Part shown: positions 1 to 8,341 of the stretch, piece after piece
Position numbering within the stretch: position 1 is the first letter of the stretch
How the letters are laid out: the number at the start of each line of letters is the position of its first letter
Assembly (NCBI GenBank): GCA_945907245.1
Contig: CAMDTB010000023.1
Coordinates: 1 to 46,808 of the forward strand
Origin: Rhizobium sp. Q54
GTDB lineage: Bacteria > Pseudomonadota > Alphaproteobacteria > SMXS01
Length of the DNA stretch: 46,808 bases
Direction: 5' to 3'
Notes under the pieces: generated by a model
The model's database searches: none
What the model was told of the DNA's origin: nothing
Seen by the model: the letters and a program-made list of their open reading frames with translations, nothing else
Translations under genes and position numbers: made by a program

Positions 1-973
1 TCTTGTGCAGGGTCAGCAGCATGATGACGCCAACGACCAGGCCGAGTTGCTTCTGCTGCCGCTTGGCGCCCACGCCGAGGCCGACGGCCATGAACGGCAG
101 GATCAGGATAGTCAGCGAGCGCAGGATCCGGTCCCAGAACGCCGATATGTAGGTGCGGGCGTCGCGGGCGTTCGTGGTCGTGCCGGACTGGGACCAGAGT
201 TCGGTCAGTGTCAACTCGCGCTCTTTCTGGCCGCGGGTGCGGAATTCGGCGATCTGCGGCATCTCGAACGGATAGTCATGCTGGGTGAAGGTGAACACCC
301 GCGGCGCCGGCTTGCGCGGCTCCACGTCGACGATCACGCCTTCGCGCAGGCGCATCAGCACGGTGCGGCCGTCGGGCGTCGCGAGGAACGAGCCTTCCTT
401 GGCGGTGATGGTCGAGACGTGTCCGTCCGGGCGCTCCTTCTGGGCGAAGATGCCTTCCAGGCGCTGGCCGCCATCGAACGCCTTCTCGATGCGCAGGGTG
501 AAGCCGTCGCCGAGATAGCTGTACTCGCCGGGCCGGATGCTGGTGCCGAACGCGCCTGACGTCAGGTCGAACAGCAGGCTCTGATAGGTGTAGTATGCGC
601 GCGGCTGCACGAAACCCAGCAGCGCCAGGTTGATGATCATCAGCACGCCGGATAGCGCGATCGGGCCGCGCATCAGCCGGAACAGGCCGAGGCCGCCGCC
701 CTGCAGCGCCTCGAGTTCGCTGTTGTTGGTCAGCTTGCGGAAGGCGAGCAGCACGCCCAGCAGGAATCCGAGCGGCAACGCCAGCCCGATATATTGCGGG
801 ATCAAATTGCCCAGCATCCTGAAGACCACGCCGACCGGACCGCCCTGGTTGGCCACAAGGTCGAACAGGCGCAACATTTTCTCGAGCAGCAGCAGCATGG
901 CCGACACGCCGATGGTCATCAGCAGCGGCGTCATCACCTGGCGCAGGATGTAGATGTCGACCTTCTTGAACAC
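1..973 (-). CDS. LptF/LptG-family lipid export permease (partial, 3' end off window)
   Basis: The reverse strand is open from the start codon to the window edge, so the C-terminus is missing. The translation opens with the family's usual 'DIYILRQ' segment and membrane helices near residues 15-40, 50-75 and 95-120. A periplasmic beta-rich domain follows (roughly 130-260, with 'GEYSYLGDGFTLRIE'), and then the first helix of the C-terminal membrane pair ('LTILILPFMAVGLGVGAK'). LptF and LptG are the inner-membrane half of the LptB2FG transporter that extracts LPS. The GTG at 973 was chosen because AAAGGA lies about 10 bases upstream and the protein then starts like other LptF proteins. The ATG at 1003 has no visible ribosome site but is possible. 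It faces away from the DUF2141 gene at the edge of the sphingolipid locus, so it may be a paralog serving sphingolipids rather than the housekeeping LptF. The family is sure; that role is inference. Confidence 0.88.
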   Translation of the reverse strand, partial: MFKKVDIYILRQVMTPLLMTIGVSAMLLLLEKMLRLFDLVANQGGPVGVVFRMLGNLIPQYIGLALPLGFLLGVLLAFRKLTNNSELEALQGGGLGLFRLMRGPIALSGVLMIINLALLGFVQPRAYYTYQSLLFDLTSGAFGTSIRPGEYSYLGDGFTLRIEKAFDGGQRLEGIFAQKERPDGHVSTITAKEGSFLATPDGRTVLMRLREGVIVDVEPRKPAPRVFTFTQHDYPFEMPQIAEFRTRGQKERELTLTELWSQSGTTTNARDARTYISAFWDRILRSLTILILPFMAVGLGVGAKRQQKQLGLVVGVIMLLTLHK

Positions 974-1186
974 GGTCGGGCAGTCCTTTCGGCGGATGCG
1001 CATGGATCTACGACGGACGCGGGCGCCATGCGATCAGCGGTAGCGGTTCAAGTAAAGAGTGCCGCCCATTGATTGCAAACGAATTCTTCAGCGAACCATT
1101 CCCGTCTCCAGCCGTTCGGCCTAGGTTCATCCTCGCGACTTAGGATGGCGCACGCTATGACAACGCCTGCAGCAAGGAGACGAGAA

Positions 1187-1762
1187 TTGGCTTCAACGTC
1201 GCGACGGCACCAATGGTTCGCCACCATGGTGGCGGCATGCGCCGTTCTGACCGCCGGCGCCGCGCGCGCCGACGACGAGCGCCAGATGACGGTGCCCGAG
1301 CGCCTTCAGGGCCTGCATCTGTCCGGGAAGGCGCTGGACGCGGTTGCCGGGCGCATCGATCCGTCTAAACCACTCGGCTGGTGCGATCCCGCCGACGCCC
1401 AGCCACGGATCAAGGTGATCCTGCCGAACGTCCGCAGTTCGGATGGCAATATCCGTCTCAGCCTGCATGGGCCGGATCCCGAGCAATGGGTAGGCAAGAA
1501 GGGCGGCAAGCTGATCCGCTTCGACGTTCCCGCCCGGCAGGGCCGCATGGAAATCTGCATGCCGCTGCCTTACGGCAGCGGCGTCTACGCCGTCGGCCTG
1601 TACCATGACGAGAATGCCAATGGGAAATACGGCTTCACCAACGAAGGCTACGGTTTCTCAAACAACGCCAAGGCCGGTACGTTCGGCCCGGCATCGCATA
1701 ACGCCGCCGCCTTCACCGCCGGCGGCGCGACCACGGATATCACGATCAGCATCCGCTACTGA
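1187..1762 (+). CDS. Secreted DUF2141 protein
   Basis: The C-terminal part carries the DUF2141 signature: 'YHDENANGKYGF', then 'NEGYGFSNNA', then 'FGPASHNAAAF'. The TTG at 1187 was chosen as start because AAGGAG sits 7 bases upstream and the product then opens with a textbook signal peptide ending 'AGAARA' before 'DDERQ'. Upstream in-frame ATGs at 1145 and 1157 would put extra residues ahead of the signal peptide. The mature protein is about 160 residues, has no transmembrane segment, and contains two cysteines ('GWCDP', 'EICMPL') that could pair. The family has no established function. It sits between an LptF-like permease and a lipid kinase, which suggests an envelope role, but that is inference. 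Confidence 0.8.
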   Translation: MASTSRRHQWFATMVAACAVLTAGAARADDERQMTVPERLQGLHLSGKALDAVAGRIDPSKPLGWCDPADAQPRIKVILPNVRSSDGNIRLSLHGPDPEQWVGKKGGKLIRFDVPARQGRMEICMPLPYGSGVYAVGLYHDENANGKYGFTNEGYGFSNNAKAGTFGPASHNAAAFTAGGATTDITISIRY

Positions 1763-1840
1763 TGCTCCGTCGCTTGTCATTTGACCCGGACCCAATAGCT
1801 GCCTAAGTTCGCGCCTTTCCAGCCGCTTGGACAGGTCCCG

Positions 1841-2809
1841 GTGACACTCGAACAGATCGGCGTCATCAGCAATCCGGGAAGCACCCGGATGAACAAGATG
1901 TTGCAGGACTTCCGGCAGGTGGTTGGGGGTTACCACGGCATCGCGTACCGCGAGCTCTCCAACATCGACGACATGGAACACATCCTGCGCGATTTCGCGG
2001 CGCAGGGGATCAGGCTGCTCATTCTCAGCGGCGGTGACGGCACCCTGCAGTTGGGCGTTACCGCGCTGATGAACCATGACATCTTCGACGAGCCGCCAGT
2101 GATCTCGATCCTGCCGGGCGGCCGCACCAACATGGTGGCCGAGGCGCTGGGCATGTTCGGCTCGCCCAGCGAATGCCTGCGCGAGGTCGTCGACGGCGCG
2201 GTAAGCGGCGAGTTGAAGACCGTCGACCTGCCGTTCATCCGGCTGCAGGTGAGGCCGGACGCGACGCCGGTGTATGGCGCGTTCTTCGGAGCCGCGACCA
2301 TCGTCCGCGGCATGGAATTCACCCGCGAGGTGATCTATCCGCTGGGGCTGCCCAACTTCCTGTCCCACGCCATCGCCATCGTCTACCTGGTGGCGAACGC
2401 GGCGTGGCCGTTCAAGGGACCGAAGGCGCCGATGCGGGCCGAGCCCCTGTACGTCAATTTCGGCGACAGCACGCCCGAGGCGAAGTCATACATGATCGTG
2501 CTGGTGACCACGCTCAACCGGCTGATCCTGGGCCTTTCGGCGGCCTCGGCCGTCGGTGAGGGCGCGCTGCGCTACACCAGCATCGAATATACCTTCTCGG
2601 CGGCGGCGCGCGCGGCCTGGACCTTCCTGTTCGGCCGGCCGTCGACCAAGCTGGTGCGCGGTCTTGTCCGCCGGCGCATGTACGGGGTCGAGATCCGCAC
2701 CAGCAGCCCGGTGACCCTGGACGGCGAGTTCTTCGTGCCCGATCCCGCCCATCCGGTGAAGCTGGAGGCGACGCCGCCCTTCACCTTCGTCAGGCTGGAA
2801 GACGAATGA
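1841..2809 (+). CDS. cpgB: Diacylglycerol-kinase-family lipid kinase, likely ceramide kinase (CpgB-like)
   Basis: The N-terminal half has the catalytic-domain motif 'LSGGDGTLQLG' (residues about 65-75) and the nucleotide-loop segment 'LPGGRTNMVAEAL' (about 92-104), which define the DAG/sphingosine/ceramide kinase fold. The C-terminal half is the beta-rich domain with 'LDGEFF'. At 322 residues it has normal family length. In Caulobacter a homologous kinase, CpgB, phosphorylates ceramide as the first step to ceramide phosphoglycerate and lies beside spt. The same neighbourhood here favours ceramide over diacylglycerol as substrate. The start is GTG with a weak upstream AGG. The stop overlaps the next start as ATGA, so translation of the two is probably coupled. 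It could instead be a general lipid kinase such as YegS; location argues against that. Confidence 0.78.
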   Translation: MTLEQIGVISNPGSTRMNKMLQDFRQVVGGYHGIAYRELSNIDDMEHILRDFAAQGIRLLILSGGDGTLQLGVTALMNHDIFDEPPVISILPGGRTNMVAEALGMFGSPSECLREVVDGAVSGELKTVDLPFIRLQVRPDATPVYGAFFGAATIVRGMEFTREVIYPLGLPNFLSHAIAIVYLVANAAWPFKGPKAPMRAEPLYVNFGDSTPEAKSYMIVLVTTLNRLILGLSAASAVGEGALRYTSIEYTFSAAARAAWTFLFGRPSTKLVRGLVRRRMYGVEIRTSSPVTLDGEFFVPDPAHPVKLEATPPFTFVRLEDE

Positions 2810-3762
2810 CCAGCGAGGGCGAGGATTTCCGGACTGTCGTCGACCGGGTCCTAATCGAACTCTACCAGCCGCTCTTTCCCGCCGCGGAAGCCGCCGCGAA
2901 GGATCTGCTCGCCGCGCATCCAGGTGCATCGGCCATCCTGTTCTATGGCTCGTGCCTGCGCACGGGCTCAGACGACGAGAAGATCCTCGATTTCTACGTG
3001 CTGGCCGATGACCTCGCCGAGGCCAACGGCAGCACCGTGCTGGGCTTCTTCAACCGTGTCCTGCCGCCCAACGTGTTCTACCGGGAAACGCCGTTCGACG
3101 GCCGGATGGTGCGCACAAAATACGCGTTGATGTCCACCGGCGACTTCGTCGAGTCCATGAGCCTCGACTGCCTCAATCCCAGTTTCTGGGCCCGGTTTGC
3201 CCAACCGTGTGCACTGGCCTGGGTGCGTGACCCGCGCACGGCCGGCCAGGTGGCGGAAGCGGTCGCCCAGGCGGTGATTACGGCGGCATCGACGGTGGCG
3301 CCGGTGCATCCGTCGCCGTTCACCGCCGACGAGCTTTGGTCCCATGTGTTCCAGATGACCTATGCTGCCGAGCTCCGCTCCGAGAACGCGGCCACCAAGG
3401 GCGGCGAGATTTTCCGGGAATATCCCGAGCGTTACCGTTCGCTGGCGGTGCCGGCGATGCGCTCCAGCGGCATCCAGGTCGACGTCGACGAACATGGCTA
3501 CCTGCGCACCACTGTGCCTCCCGCGCGGGCACGGCAGGAGATGCGTCGGTGGCGCACCCGGCGGTTGCAGGGCAAGACGCTCAGCCTGCTGCGGCTGATC
3601 AAGGGCGCCTTCACCTTCACCGGCGGGCTCGACTACCTGGCGTGGAAGATGCGCCGCCATTCAGGCGTGGAGATCAGGGTTAAGCCGTGGCACCGCCGCC
3701 ATCCGATCATCGGCGGCCTAGTGCTGATCCGGAAGGCAAGGCGCAAGGGCGGGTTCCGCTAG
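2806..3762 (+). CDS. Nucleotidyltransferase-like protein of the sphingolipid head-group pathway
   Basis: This 318-residue protein starts inside the lipid kinase stop codon. Near residue 46 it has 'LFYGSCLRTG' followed by 'ILDFYVLAD'. This resembles the G-S...D-x-D core of polymerase-beta-type nucleotidyltransferases, but the second acidic residue of the D-h-D pair is Tyr ('DFY'), unless the nearby 'ADD' replaces it. The remainder is helical, and the C-terminus is very basic ('WHRRHP...KARRKGG'), which may bind the membrane surface. Genes next to the ceramide kinase in Caulobacter (cpgA and cpgC) are needed to turn ceramide phosphate into ceramide phosphoglycerates. I infer this gene belongs to that step, but cannot say which of the two it matches. 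Its stop shares a CTAG with the stop of the opposing gene. Confidence 0.62.
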   Translation: MTSEGEDFRTVVDRVLIELYQPLFPAAEAAAKDLLAAHPGASAILFYGSCLRTGSDDEKILDFYVLADDLAEANGSTVLGFFNRVLPPNVFYRETPFDGRMVRTKYALMSTGDFVESMSLDCLNPSFWARFAQPCALAWVRDPRTAGQVAEAVAQAVITAASTVAPVHPSPFTADELWSHVFQMTYAAELRSENAATKGGEIFREYPERYRSLAVPAMRSSGIQVDVDEHGYLRTTVPPARARQEMRRWRTRRLQGKTLSLLRLIKGAFTFTGGLDYLAWKMRRHSGVEIRVKPWHRRHPIIGGLVLIRKARRKGGFR

Positions 3763-4964
3763 GCCGCCGGCTGGCTCAGCACGCTGTTGGACCGGGCAAG
3801 GCGCTCGAACGTATCGACGATCGTCCTGACCTGTTCCTCGGTGTGCGCGGCGCTCAGGCTGCAGCGCAACAGGTTCAGGCCCTGTGGCGTCGCGGGCGGC
3901 ATCGCCAGGTTGACGTAGACACCGTTGTTGAGCAGCTGCTCCCACAGCCGCACCGCCATGTCGCGGTCGTCGATCTTCACGGCGACCACCGGGCTGGGCG
4001 CGGCGCCCAGGTTGAAGCCGGCGCTGGTAAGGCCTTCGTGAAGCTGCCTGGCGTTGCGCCACAGCTTCTCGCGGTGCTGCGGCTCCGAGCCCAGGATCTC
4101 GACCGCCTTCAGCGCCGAGGCGACAACCGATGGCGGCAGCGAGGCGGTGAACATGTAGGGGCGGGCGGCGAGGCGCAGGATCTCGAATTTCGGGTGGTTC
4201 GACACACAATAGCCGCCGATGGTGCCGACGCTCTTGCTGAAGGTGCCGACGACGAACTCGACGTCGTGCATGACGCCCGCTTCCTGCACGACGCCGCAGC
4301 CGGTCTCGCCGAACACGCCGAGGGAATGGGCCTCGTCGACCATCAGCGCCGCGCCGTGGCGGTTCTTGACCTCGACCAGTTCCTTCATGGGCGCCTTGTC
4401 GCCCAGCATGGAATAGAGGCCTTCGATCACGATCAGCACGTTGGCGTCGGTGCCCAGCCGCCTCAGCCGCTTGTCCAGGTCGTCGGGATCGTTGTGCTTG
4501 AAGCGTACGATGGTGGCATCCGACATCTTGCAGGCGTCGTAGATGCTGGCGTGGCTGTCGGCGTCGATGACGATGACGTCGTCCTTGCCGGCGATCGTAC
4601 CGATGCTCGCGATGTTGGCGAGGAACCCGGTGCTGAACACCATGCAGTGCTCGGCGCCATAGAGCCTGGCGATCGCCGCCTCCAGCGCCTTGTGGCCGGT
4701 ATAGGTGCCGTTGAGCACCCGCGAACCGGTGGTGCCGGTGCCGGCGGCATCCAGCGCCTCGTGCGCCGCCTTGATGCAGCGCGGGTCGAAGGTCAGGCCC
4801 AGATAGTTGTTGGTGCCGGCAAGGATCGTCCGCTTGCCCTTGATCACCGCCTCGGTGGGCGAGATGATCTGCTCCATGACCACGTCGATCGGGCTGGAGT
4901 CGACGAAGCCCAACGCTTCGCGGGCCCGGATCATCGGGTCGAACTTGTCGAACAGGTCAGCCAT
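3759..4964 (-). CDS. spt: Serine palmitoyltransferase
   Basis: This is an alpha-oxoamine synthase of 401 residues that condenses serine with a long-chain acyl thioester to give a 3-oxo sphingoid base, using PLP. The PLP lysine is K244 in 'GTFSKSVGTIGGY'. The stacking histidine is H138 in 'DADSHAS', and 'MVDEAHSLGVFG' carries D210 and H213. 'GTFSKSVGTIGGY', 'SNHPKF' and 'FTASLPPSVVA' are typical of bacterial Spt rather than of BioF, Kbl or HemA. It is the last gene of the operon aasR-cerR-acpR-spt and overlaps the acyl carrier protein gene by 8 bases, which suggests the acyl donor is acyl-ACP delivered by that partner. The enzyme should be soluble and cytoplasmic, as in Sphingomonas and Caulobacter. 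Confidence 0.93.
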   Translation of the reverse strand: MADLFDKFDPMIRAREALGFVDSSPIDVVMEQIISPTEAVIKGKRTILAGTNNYLGLTFDPRCIKAAHEALDAAGTGTTGSRVLNGTYTGHKALEAAIARLYGAEHCMVFSTGFLANIASIGTIAGKDDVIVIDADSHASIYDACKMSDATIVRFKHNDPDDLDKRLRRLGTDANVLIVIEGLYSMLGDKAPMKELVEVKNRHGAALMVDEAHSLGVFGETGCGVVQEAGVMHDVEFVVGTFSKSVGTIGGYCVSNHPKFEILRLAARPYMFTASLPPSVVASALKAVEILGSEPQHREKLWRNARQLHEGLTSAGFNLGAAPSPVVAVKIDDRDMAVRLWEQLLNNGVYVNLAMPPATPQGLNLLRCSLSAAHTEEQVRTIVDTFERLARSNSVLSQPAA

Positions 4965-5202
4965 TCTTCTTCTCGATCAGCTGGTTGACGGCGTCTGCGA
5001 CCTGGCCGACGGTCTCCAGGTCGGGCAGCAGGTTGAGCGGGATGATGATGTCGAAGTGATCTTCCATCTCGGCGACGAAATCCATCACGGTCAGGGAGTC
5101 CCACTCCAGGTCGGTGGCGAAGGTGCTCGACGCCGTCACCGCCACGCCCTTGCGGTTGTGGGGCGCGATCAGGGTGACGATCTCATCCAGCGCGTTGCTC
5201 AT
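4957..5202 (-). CDS. acpR: Acyl carrier protein dedicated to sphingolipid synthesis
   Basis: An 81-residue acidic helical protein with the phosphopantetheine attachment serine S36 in 'LEWDSLTVMDF'. The usual motif is D-S-L; the Trp before the Asp also occurs in the special Acp found beside Spt. The start is the ATG at 5202 ('MSNALDEI'). A longer reading from 5268 would add 22 residues unlike any ACP. Its last bases overlap the spt start, so the two are probably made together. In Caulobacter the equivalent AcpR is loaded by the acyl-ACP synthetase AasR and feeds Spt. Holo-ACP formation would need a phosphopantetheinyl transferase encoded elsewhere. Confidence 0.9.
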   Translation of the reverse strand: MSNALDEIVTLIAPHNRKGVAVTASSTFATDLEWDSLTVMDFVAEMEDHFDIIIPLNLLPDLETVGQVADAVNQLIEKKNG

Positions 5203-5280
5203 GAAGGGGCGGCCTGCCTGCTGTTGTCCGGAGCGCGGTATATAGCACCGCAAGGCATGCAAGCCCAACCGGCAATGGCG

Positions 5281-6213
5281 TCAGGGCAGATCGCCATGGG
5301 CTTCGTACCAGGAACGGGTTTCGGCCAGGCCGCGCGATGCCGGAATCGCGGCGCGCCAGCCGGCGTCGGCCAGCGTGGTATCGCGGCAGACCCAGTCGGC
5401 GTGGGTCAGTTCGCGCACCTTTTCCGGCGTCAGCATCGGCACGCGGCCGGAGGCCAGGCTGGCCAGCCAGATCGCGCCGCCCGCCAACCGCAGGACGCCG
5501 CCGGGGACGAACACCGGTCGGTGGAAGCCCGGCGCGCCATGGATCATCTCCAGCACCTCGGCAAACGCGTAGCCCTTGGGTTCGCCGTCATGGACTTCGG
5601 CGACCCTGCCGGACATGGCGGGCATGTCGATGGTAGCGACGATGGCGGCGGCCAGGTCCGCGACATGAACCAGCGACGTACGGTGTCCGGCGGAGCCGGG
5701 CAGGAATGGGCGCCGCAGCCGCGCGGCCTTGAAGAACGCCAGCGTCTCCCGGTCGCCGGGTCCGTAGACCGCCGGCGGGCGAAGGATGGTCCAGTCGAGC
5801 CCTGGCGCGGCCTTCACCAGCACTTCCGCCGCCGCCTTGCTGGCCGCATAGCTGGACAGCTCCGGTTCCCGGGCGGCGATGGACGACAGATGGATGAAAC
5901 GCGTGGGACGACCCGCCAGCGCCGCGATCAGCTTCGCGGTCCCGCCCTTGTTGATCTCGAAGAAGTCGGCGCGCCGGCGGGCCTTGATCAGCCCCGCCAC
6001 ATGGACCACGGCATCGGCGCCGGTGACGAGCGCCCTGAGCGCCAGTTCATCGGTCAGGTTGCCGGCGATCCAGGTCACGTCGTCGCGAAATGTCTGCTCG
6101 CTGCGGGCCAGCGCCGAGACCCGGAAACCCTGTTGCACAAGCGTGTCGAGAACCGCGCGGCCGACGAAGCCCGTCGCACCGGTCAGCGCGACGCGTCTTG
6201 CGGGTTCGGTCAT
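5281..6213 (-). CDS. cerR: NAD(P)-dependent epimerase-type reductase, ceramide reductase
   Basis: An extended short-chain dehydrogenase of 310 residues. The N-terminal Rossmann loop is 'TGATGFVG' (G12-G18), and the catalytic pair is Y122 and K126 in 'SSYAASKAAAE'. The preceding strand ends in 'IHLSSIAA', which supplies the active-site serine. 'RPPAVYGPGD' near residue 145 is typical of the epimerase branch. In Caulobacter the homolog CerR in the same gene order reduces the 3-oxo group after N-acylation, giving ceramide. It lies 4 bases from the acyl ligase stop and about 80 bases ahead of the ACP start, within one operon. The assignment rests mostly on context, since the fold alone does not fix the substrate. 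Confidence 0.82.
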   Translation of the reverse strand: MTEPARRVALTGATGFVGRAVLDTLVQQGFRVSALARSEQTFRDDVTWIAGNLTDELALRALVTGADAVVHVAGLIKARRRADFFEINKGGTAKLIAALAGRPTRFIHLSSIAAREPELSSYAASKAAAEVLVKAAPGLDWTILRPPAVYGPGDRETLAFFKAARLRRPFLPGSAGHRTSLVHVADLAAAIVATIDMPAMSGRVAEVHDGEPKGYAFAEVLEMIHGAPGFHRPVFVPGGVLRLAGGAIWLASLASGRVPMLTPEKVRELTHADWVCRDTTLADAGWRAAIPASRGLAETRSWYEAHGDLP

Positions 6214-6217
6214 GGGA

Positions 6218-7999
6218 TCACTCCCCAGCCGCGGCCTTCAGTGGCGCGGCGTCTTCCCAGGGATAGGGGTCGCTGCCGTCGAGCGGCTCGAGCAGGCCGG
6301 AAATATAGCTCGCCCGGGCCTTCACCCGGCTCAGCTTGCCCGAGGACGTGCGCGGCAGGCTGCGCGGCTTTACCAGCGCGACGCGGCAGGAGATGCCCAC
6401 GTCCTTCTGTACCCGCCGCTTGATCTCGTCGACCAGCTTGCGGCGCTCATCCAGCTCGCTGACGCGAGGCTGGACCAGGATCATGGCCACTTCCTCGTTG
6501 CCGCGTCCCGGCACCGAGATGGCGGCGCTATCGCCCGAGCGTAGGCCTTCGATCTGCTCGACGGTCCACTCGATGTCCTGCGGCCAGTGGTTGCGGCCGT
6601 TGAGGATGATCAGGTCCTTGGCGCGGCCGACGATATACAGCGCCTTGCCGAGCATGTAGCCCATGTCGCCGGTGTCGAGCCAGCCTTCGTCATCGAGCAC
6701 GCTGCGGGTGCCATCGGGATCGTTGAAGTAGCCGGACATGACCGACGGCCCGCGCACATAGATCTGACCCACGCCACGCTCGCCGACCGTGTCGCCGTTC
6801 TCGTCGCGGATGTCGATGTCGTATTCTGGCATCGGGATGCCGCAGTTGACGACTTCACGCGTCTTCGCGGTGTCGGCGGTCGCCGGCACCGCCCGGTGCT
6901 CGAGCGACAGCAGGCTCTCGTCGACCACGTCGACCTCGATGCCGCTGTTGATGGGCATGAAGCTCACTGCCAGCGTGCATTCCGCCAGGCCGTAGCTGGA
7001 CAGGAATGCCTTGTCGTTGAATCCGGCGGGCGCGAAGGTGCGGCTGAACTCGCGCATGGAATCGGCGCGGATCATCTCGGCGCCCAGGCCGGCAACGCGC
7101 CACGAGCTCAGATCAAGTTCGACGACCTGCTCGGGCTTGACCCGCCGCGCGCACAGCTCGTAGCCGAAGGTCGGGCTGTAGGTGACGGTCGCCTTGTGGC
7201 GGCTGATCAGCTCCAGCCAGAGCAGCGGGCGACGCGCGAAGAACTCGGTGGGCAGATAGTCGGCGGTGACCTGCACCGCGACCAGGGTCAGCATGGCGCC
7301 GACCAGGCCCATATCGTGATAGAATGGCAGCCACGACATCATCCGGTCGCCTTCGCGCACCTCGATGCCATGGGCCGCGTTGCCATGGCAGTTCGACATC
7401 ACCGAGGTCTGGGTGACCGCGACGCCATGCGGAAAGCGGGTGCTGCCCGACGAGTATTGCAGATAGCAGATGTCGCCGGGGCTCTGCGGCTGGAGATCTG
7501 GGGTGCCTTCCGGCAGCGCGAGCAGTTCCTCGCTGGTCATCACCAGCTTCATGCCCAGCCCATCGGCCGCTTGCAGCAGCAGTTCCGACATGCCGGTCGG
7601 CGCGATGGCGGCGGCGGCGTGGCAGCTGATCATCTGCTTGCCGAGCTGCTCGACATAGCCGTCCTTGCCGCCGAAAGAGGTCGGCAGCGGCAGCGGCACC
7701 GGCAACAGGCCGGCATACTGGCAGCCGAAGAAGGCGACGATGAAGTCCGGGGTCGTGTCGGCGATCAACGCCACGCGGCAGCCACGCTCGAGACCGGCGG
7801 TGATCAGCCGACGCGCTGTGGCCAGCGCCCGCTCCCGCAGGTCGGCGAAGCTGAGGACCTCGACAAGGTCGCCGCGCGCCGAATAGAAATTGAAACCACG
7901 GACGCCCTGCGCCGCATAGTCCAGCGCATCGACCAAAGTGGCAAAGTCAGCCATGCGCCGCGGCAGGCCGGGATCATCCGTCGGTAATGGTGTCAGCAT
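6218..7999 (-). CDS. aasR: Fatty acyl-AMP ligase / acyl-ACP synthetase
   Basis: An adenylate-forming enzyme of 593 residues. The phosphate-binding loop is 'YSSGSTRFPHG' (residues 182-192), where 'SGST' is kept but the common 'GxPKG' reads 'RFPHG'. 'SYGLAECTLAVSF' and 'EGWLDTGDMGYM' are the A5 and A7 regions. 'LPRTSSGKLSRVKAR' near the end holds the catalytic lysine. The closest family is the FAAL type, which transfers acyl-AMP to a carrier protein rather than to CoA. With acpR two genes downstream, the likely job is loading fatty acid onto that ACP for Spt, as AasR does in Caulobacter. As first gene of the operon it has a possible promoter at 8062-8090. No transmembrane segment is visible. 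Confidence 0.87.
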   Translation of the reverse strand: MLTPLPTDDPGLPRRMADFATLVDALDYAAQGVRGFNFYSARGDLVEVLSFADLRERALATARRLITAGLERGCRVALIADTTPDFIVAFFGCQYAGLLPVPLPLPTSFGGKDGYVEQLGKQMISCHAAAAIAPTGMSELLLQAADGLGMKLVMTSEELLALPEGTPDLQPQSPGDICYLQYSSGSTRFPHGVAVTQTSVMSNCHGNAAHGIEVREGDRMMSWLPFYHDMGLVGAMLTLVAVQVTADYLPTEFFARRPLLWLELISRHKATVTYSPTFGYELCARRVKPEQVVELDLSSWRVAGLGAEMIRADSMREFSRTFAPAGFNDKAFLSSYGLAECTLAVSFMPINSGIEVDVVDESLLSLEHRAVPATADTAKTREVVNCGIPMPEYDIDIRDENGDTVGERGVGQIYVRGPSVMSGYFNDPDGTRSVLDDEGWLDTGDMGYMLGKALYIVGRAKDLIILNGRNHWPQDIEWTVEQIEGLRSGDSAAISVPGRGNEEVAMILVQPRVSELDERRKLVDEIKRRVQKDVGISCRVALVKPRSLPRTSSGKLSRVKARASYISGLLEPLDGSDPYPWEDAAPLKAAAGE

Positions 8000-8341
8000 A
8001 TTCGGCTGTATCGGTCTTCCTAGTGGTTAGGTCGCAACAAATGAGTCCGTCGAAGACCCCTTCAATAGCGCGTATTTCTGCCGTTCCCAAGGGGAACCAT
8101 CCGTCTGAATCAATCCACTAGATCCGTCGTGTCAGTCATAACGGAACGCTTTCTTCCGAAAGCCCAACTCGTTCCCACCGTTTCGCGTCCGTCTCCAAGC
8201 GGCGAGAGCCTAGCTCATTTTCGGGCGCAGCGGGTTCAAAAATTTGCCATACTCGGTCCCTGATGGGCGAGGGCGCCGGTTCTTAAGGGGAAACCACTGG
8301 AAAGGCAAGAGTCGAGGAAGCAGGCCCGTCCTGCGCCGGGC
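8000..8341. other. Divergent intergenic region between the sphingolipid operon and recX
   Basis: About 340 bases without a supportable gene. It contains the candidate minus-strand promoter described separately and a small perfect hairpin at 8148-8163 (GCTTTC, four-base loop, GAAAGC) with no T tract. I see no clear promoter for recX. Short reading frames here lack ribosome sites and have no recognisable product. Confidence 0.5.
8062..8090 (-). promoter_or_regulatory. Possible promoter of the aasR-cerR-acpR-spt operon
   Basis: Read on the minus strand, TTGGGA and TATTGA are separated by exactly 17 bases, about 60 bases ahead of the aasR start. The match to the vegetative consensus is partial, so this is a candidate only. 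Confidence 0.35.

Noticed and set aside
5-1072. Plus-strand frames at the left edge
   Set aside because: The opposite strand encodes a convincing LptF/LptG-type permease with membrane helices; the plus frames are its shadows.
3687-4988. 433-residue plus-strand frame opposite spt
   Set aside because: It lies wholly over the clear serine palmitoyltransferase gene and reads as an Ala/Gly/Arg/His-rich shadow with no family motif.
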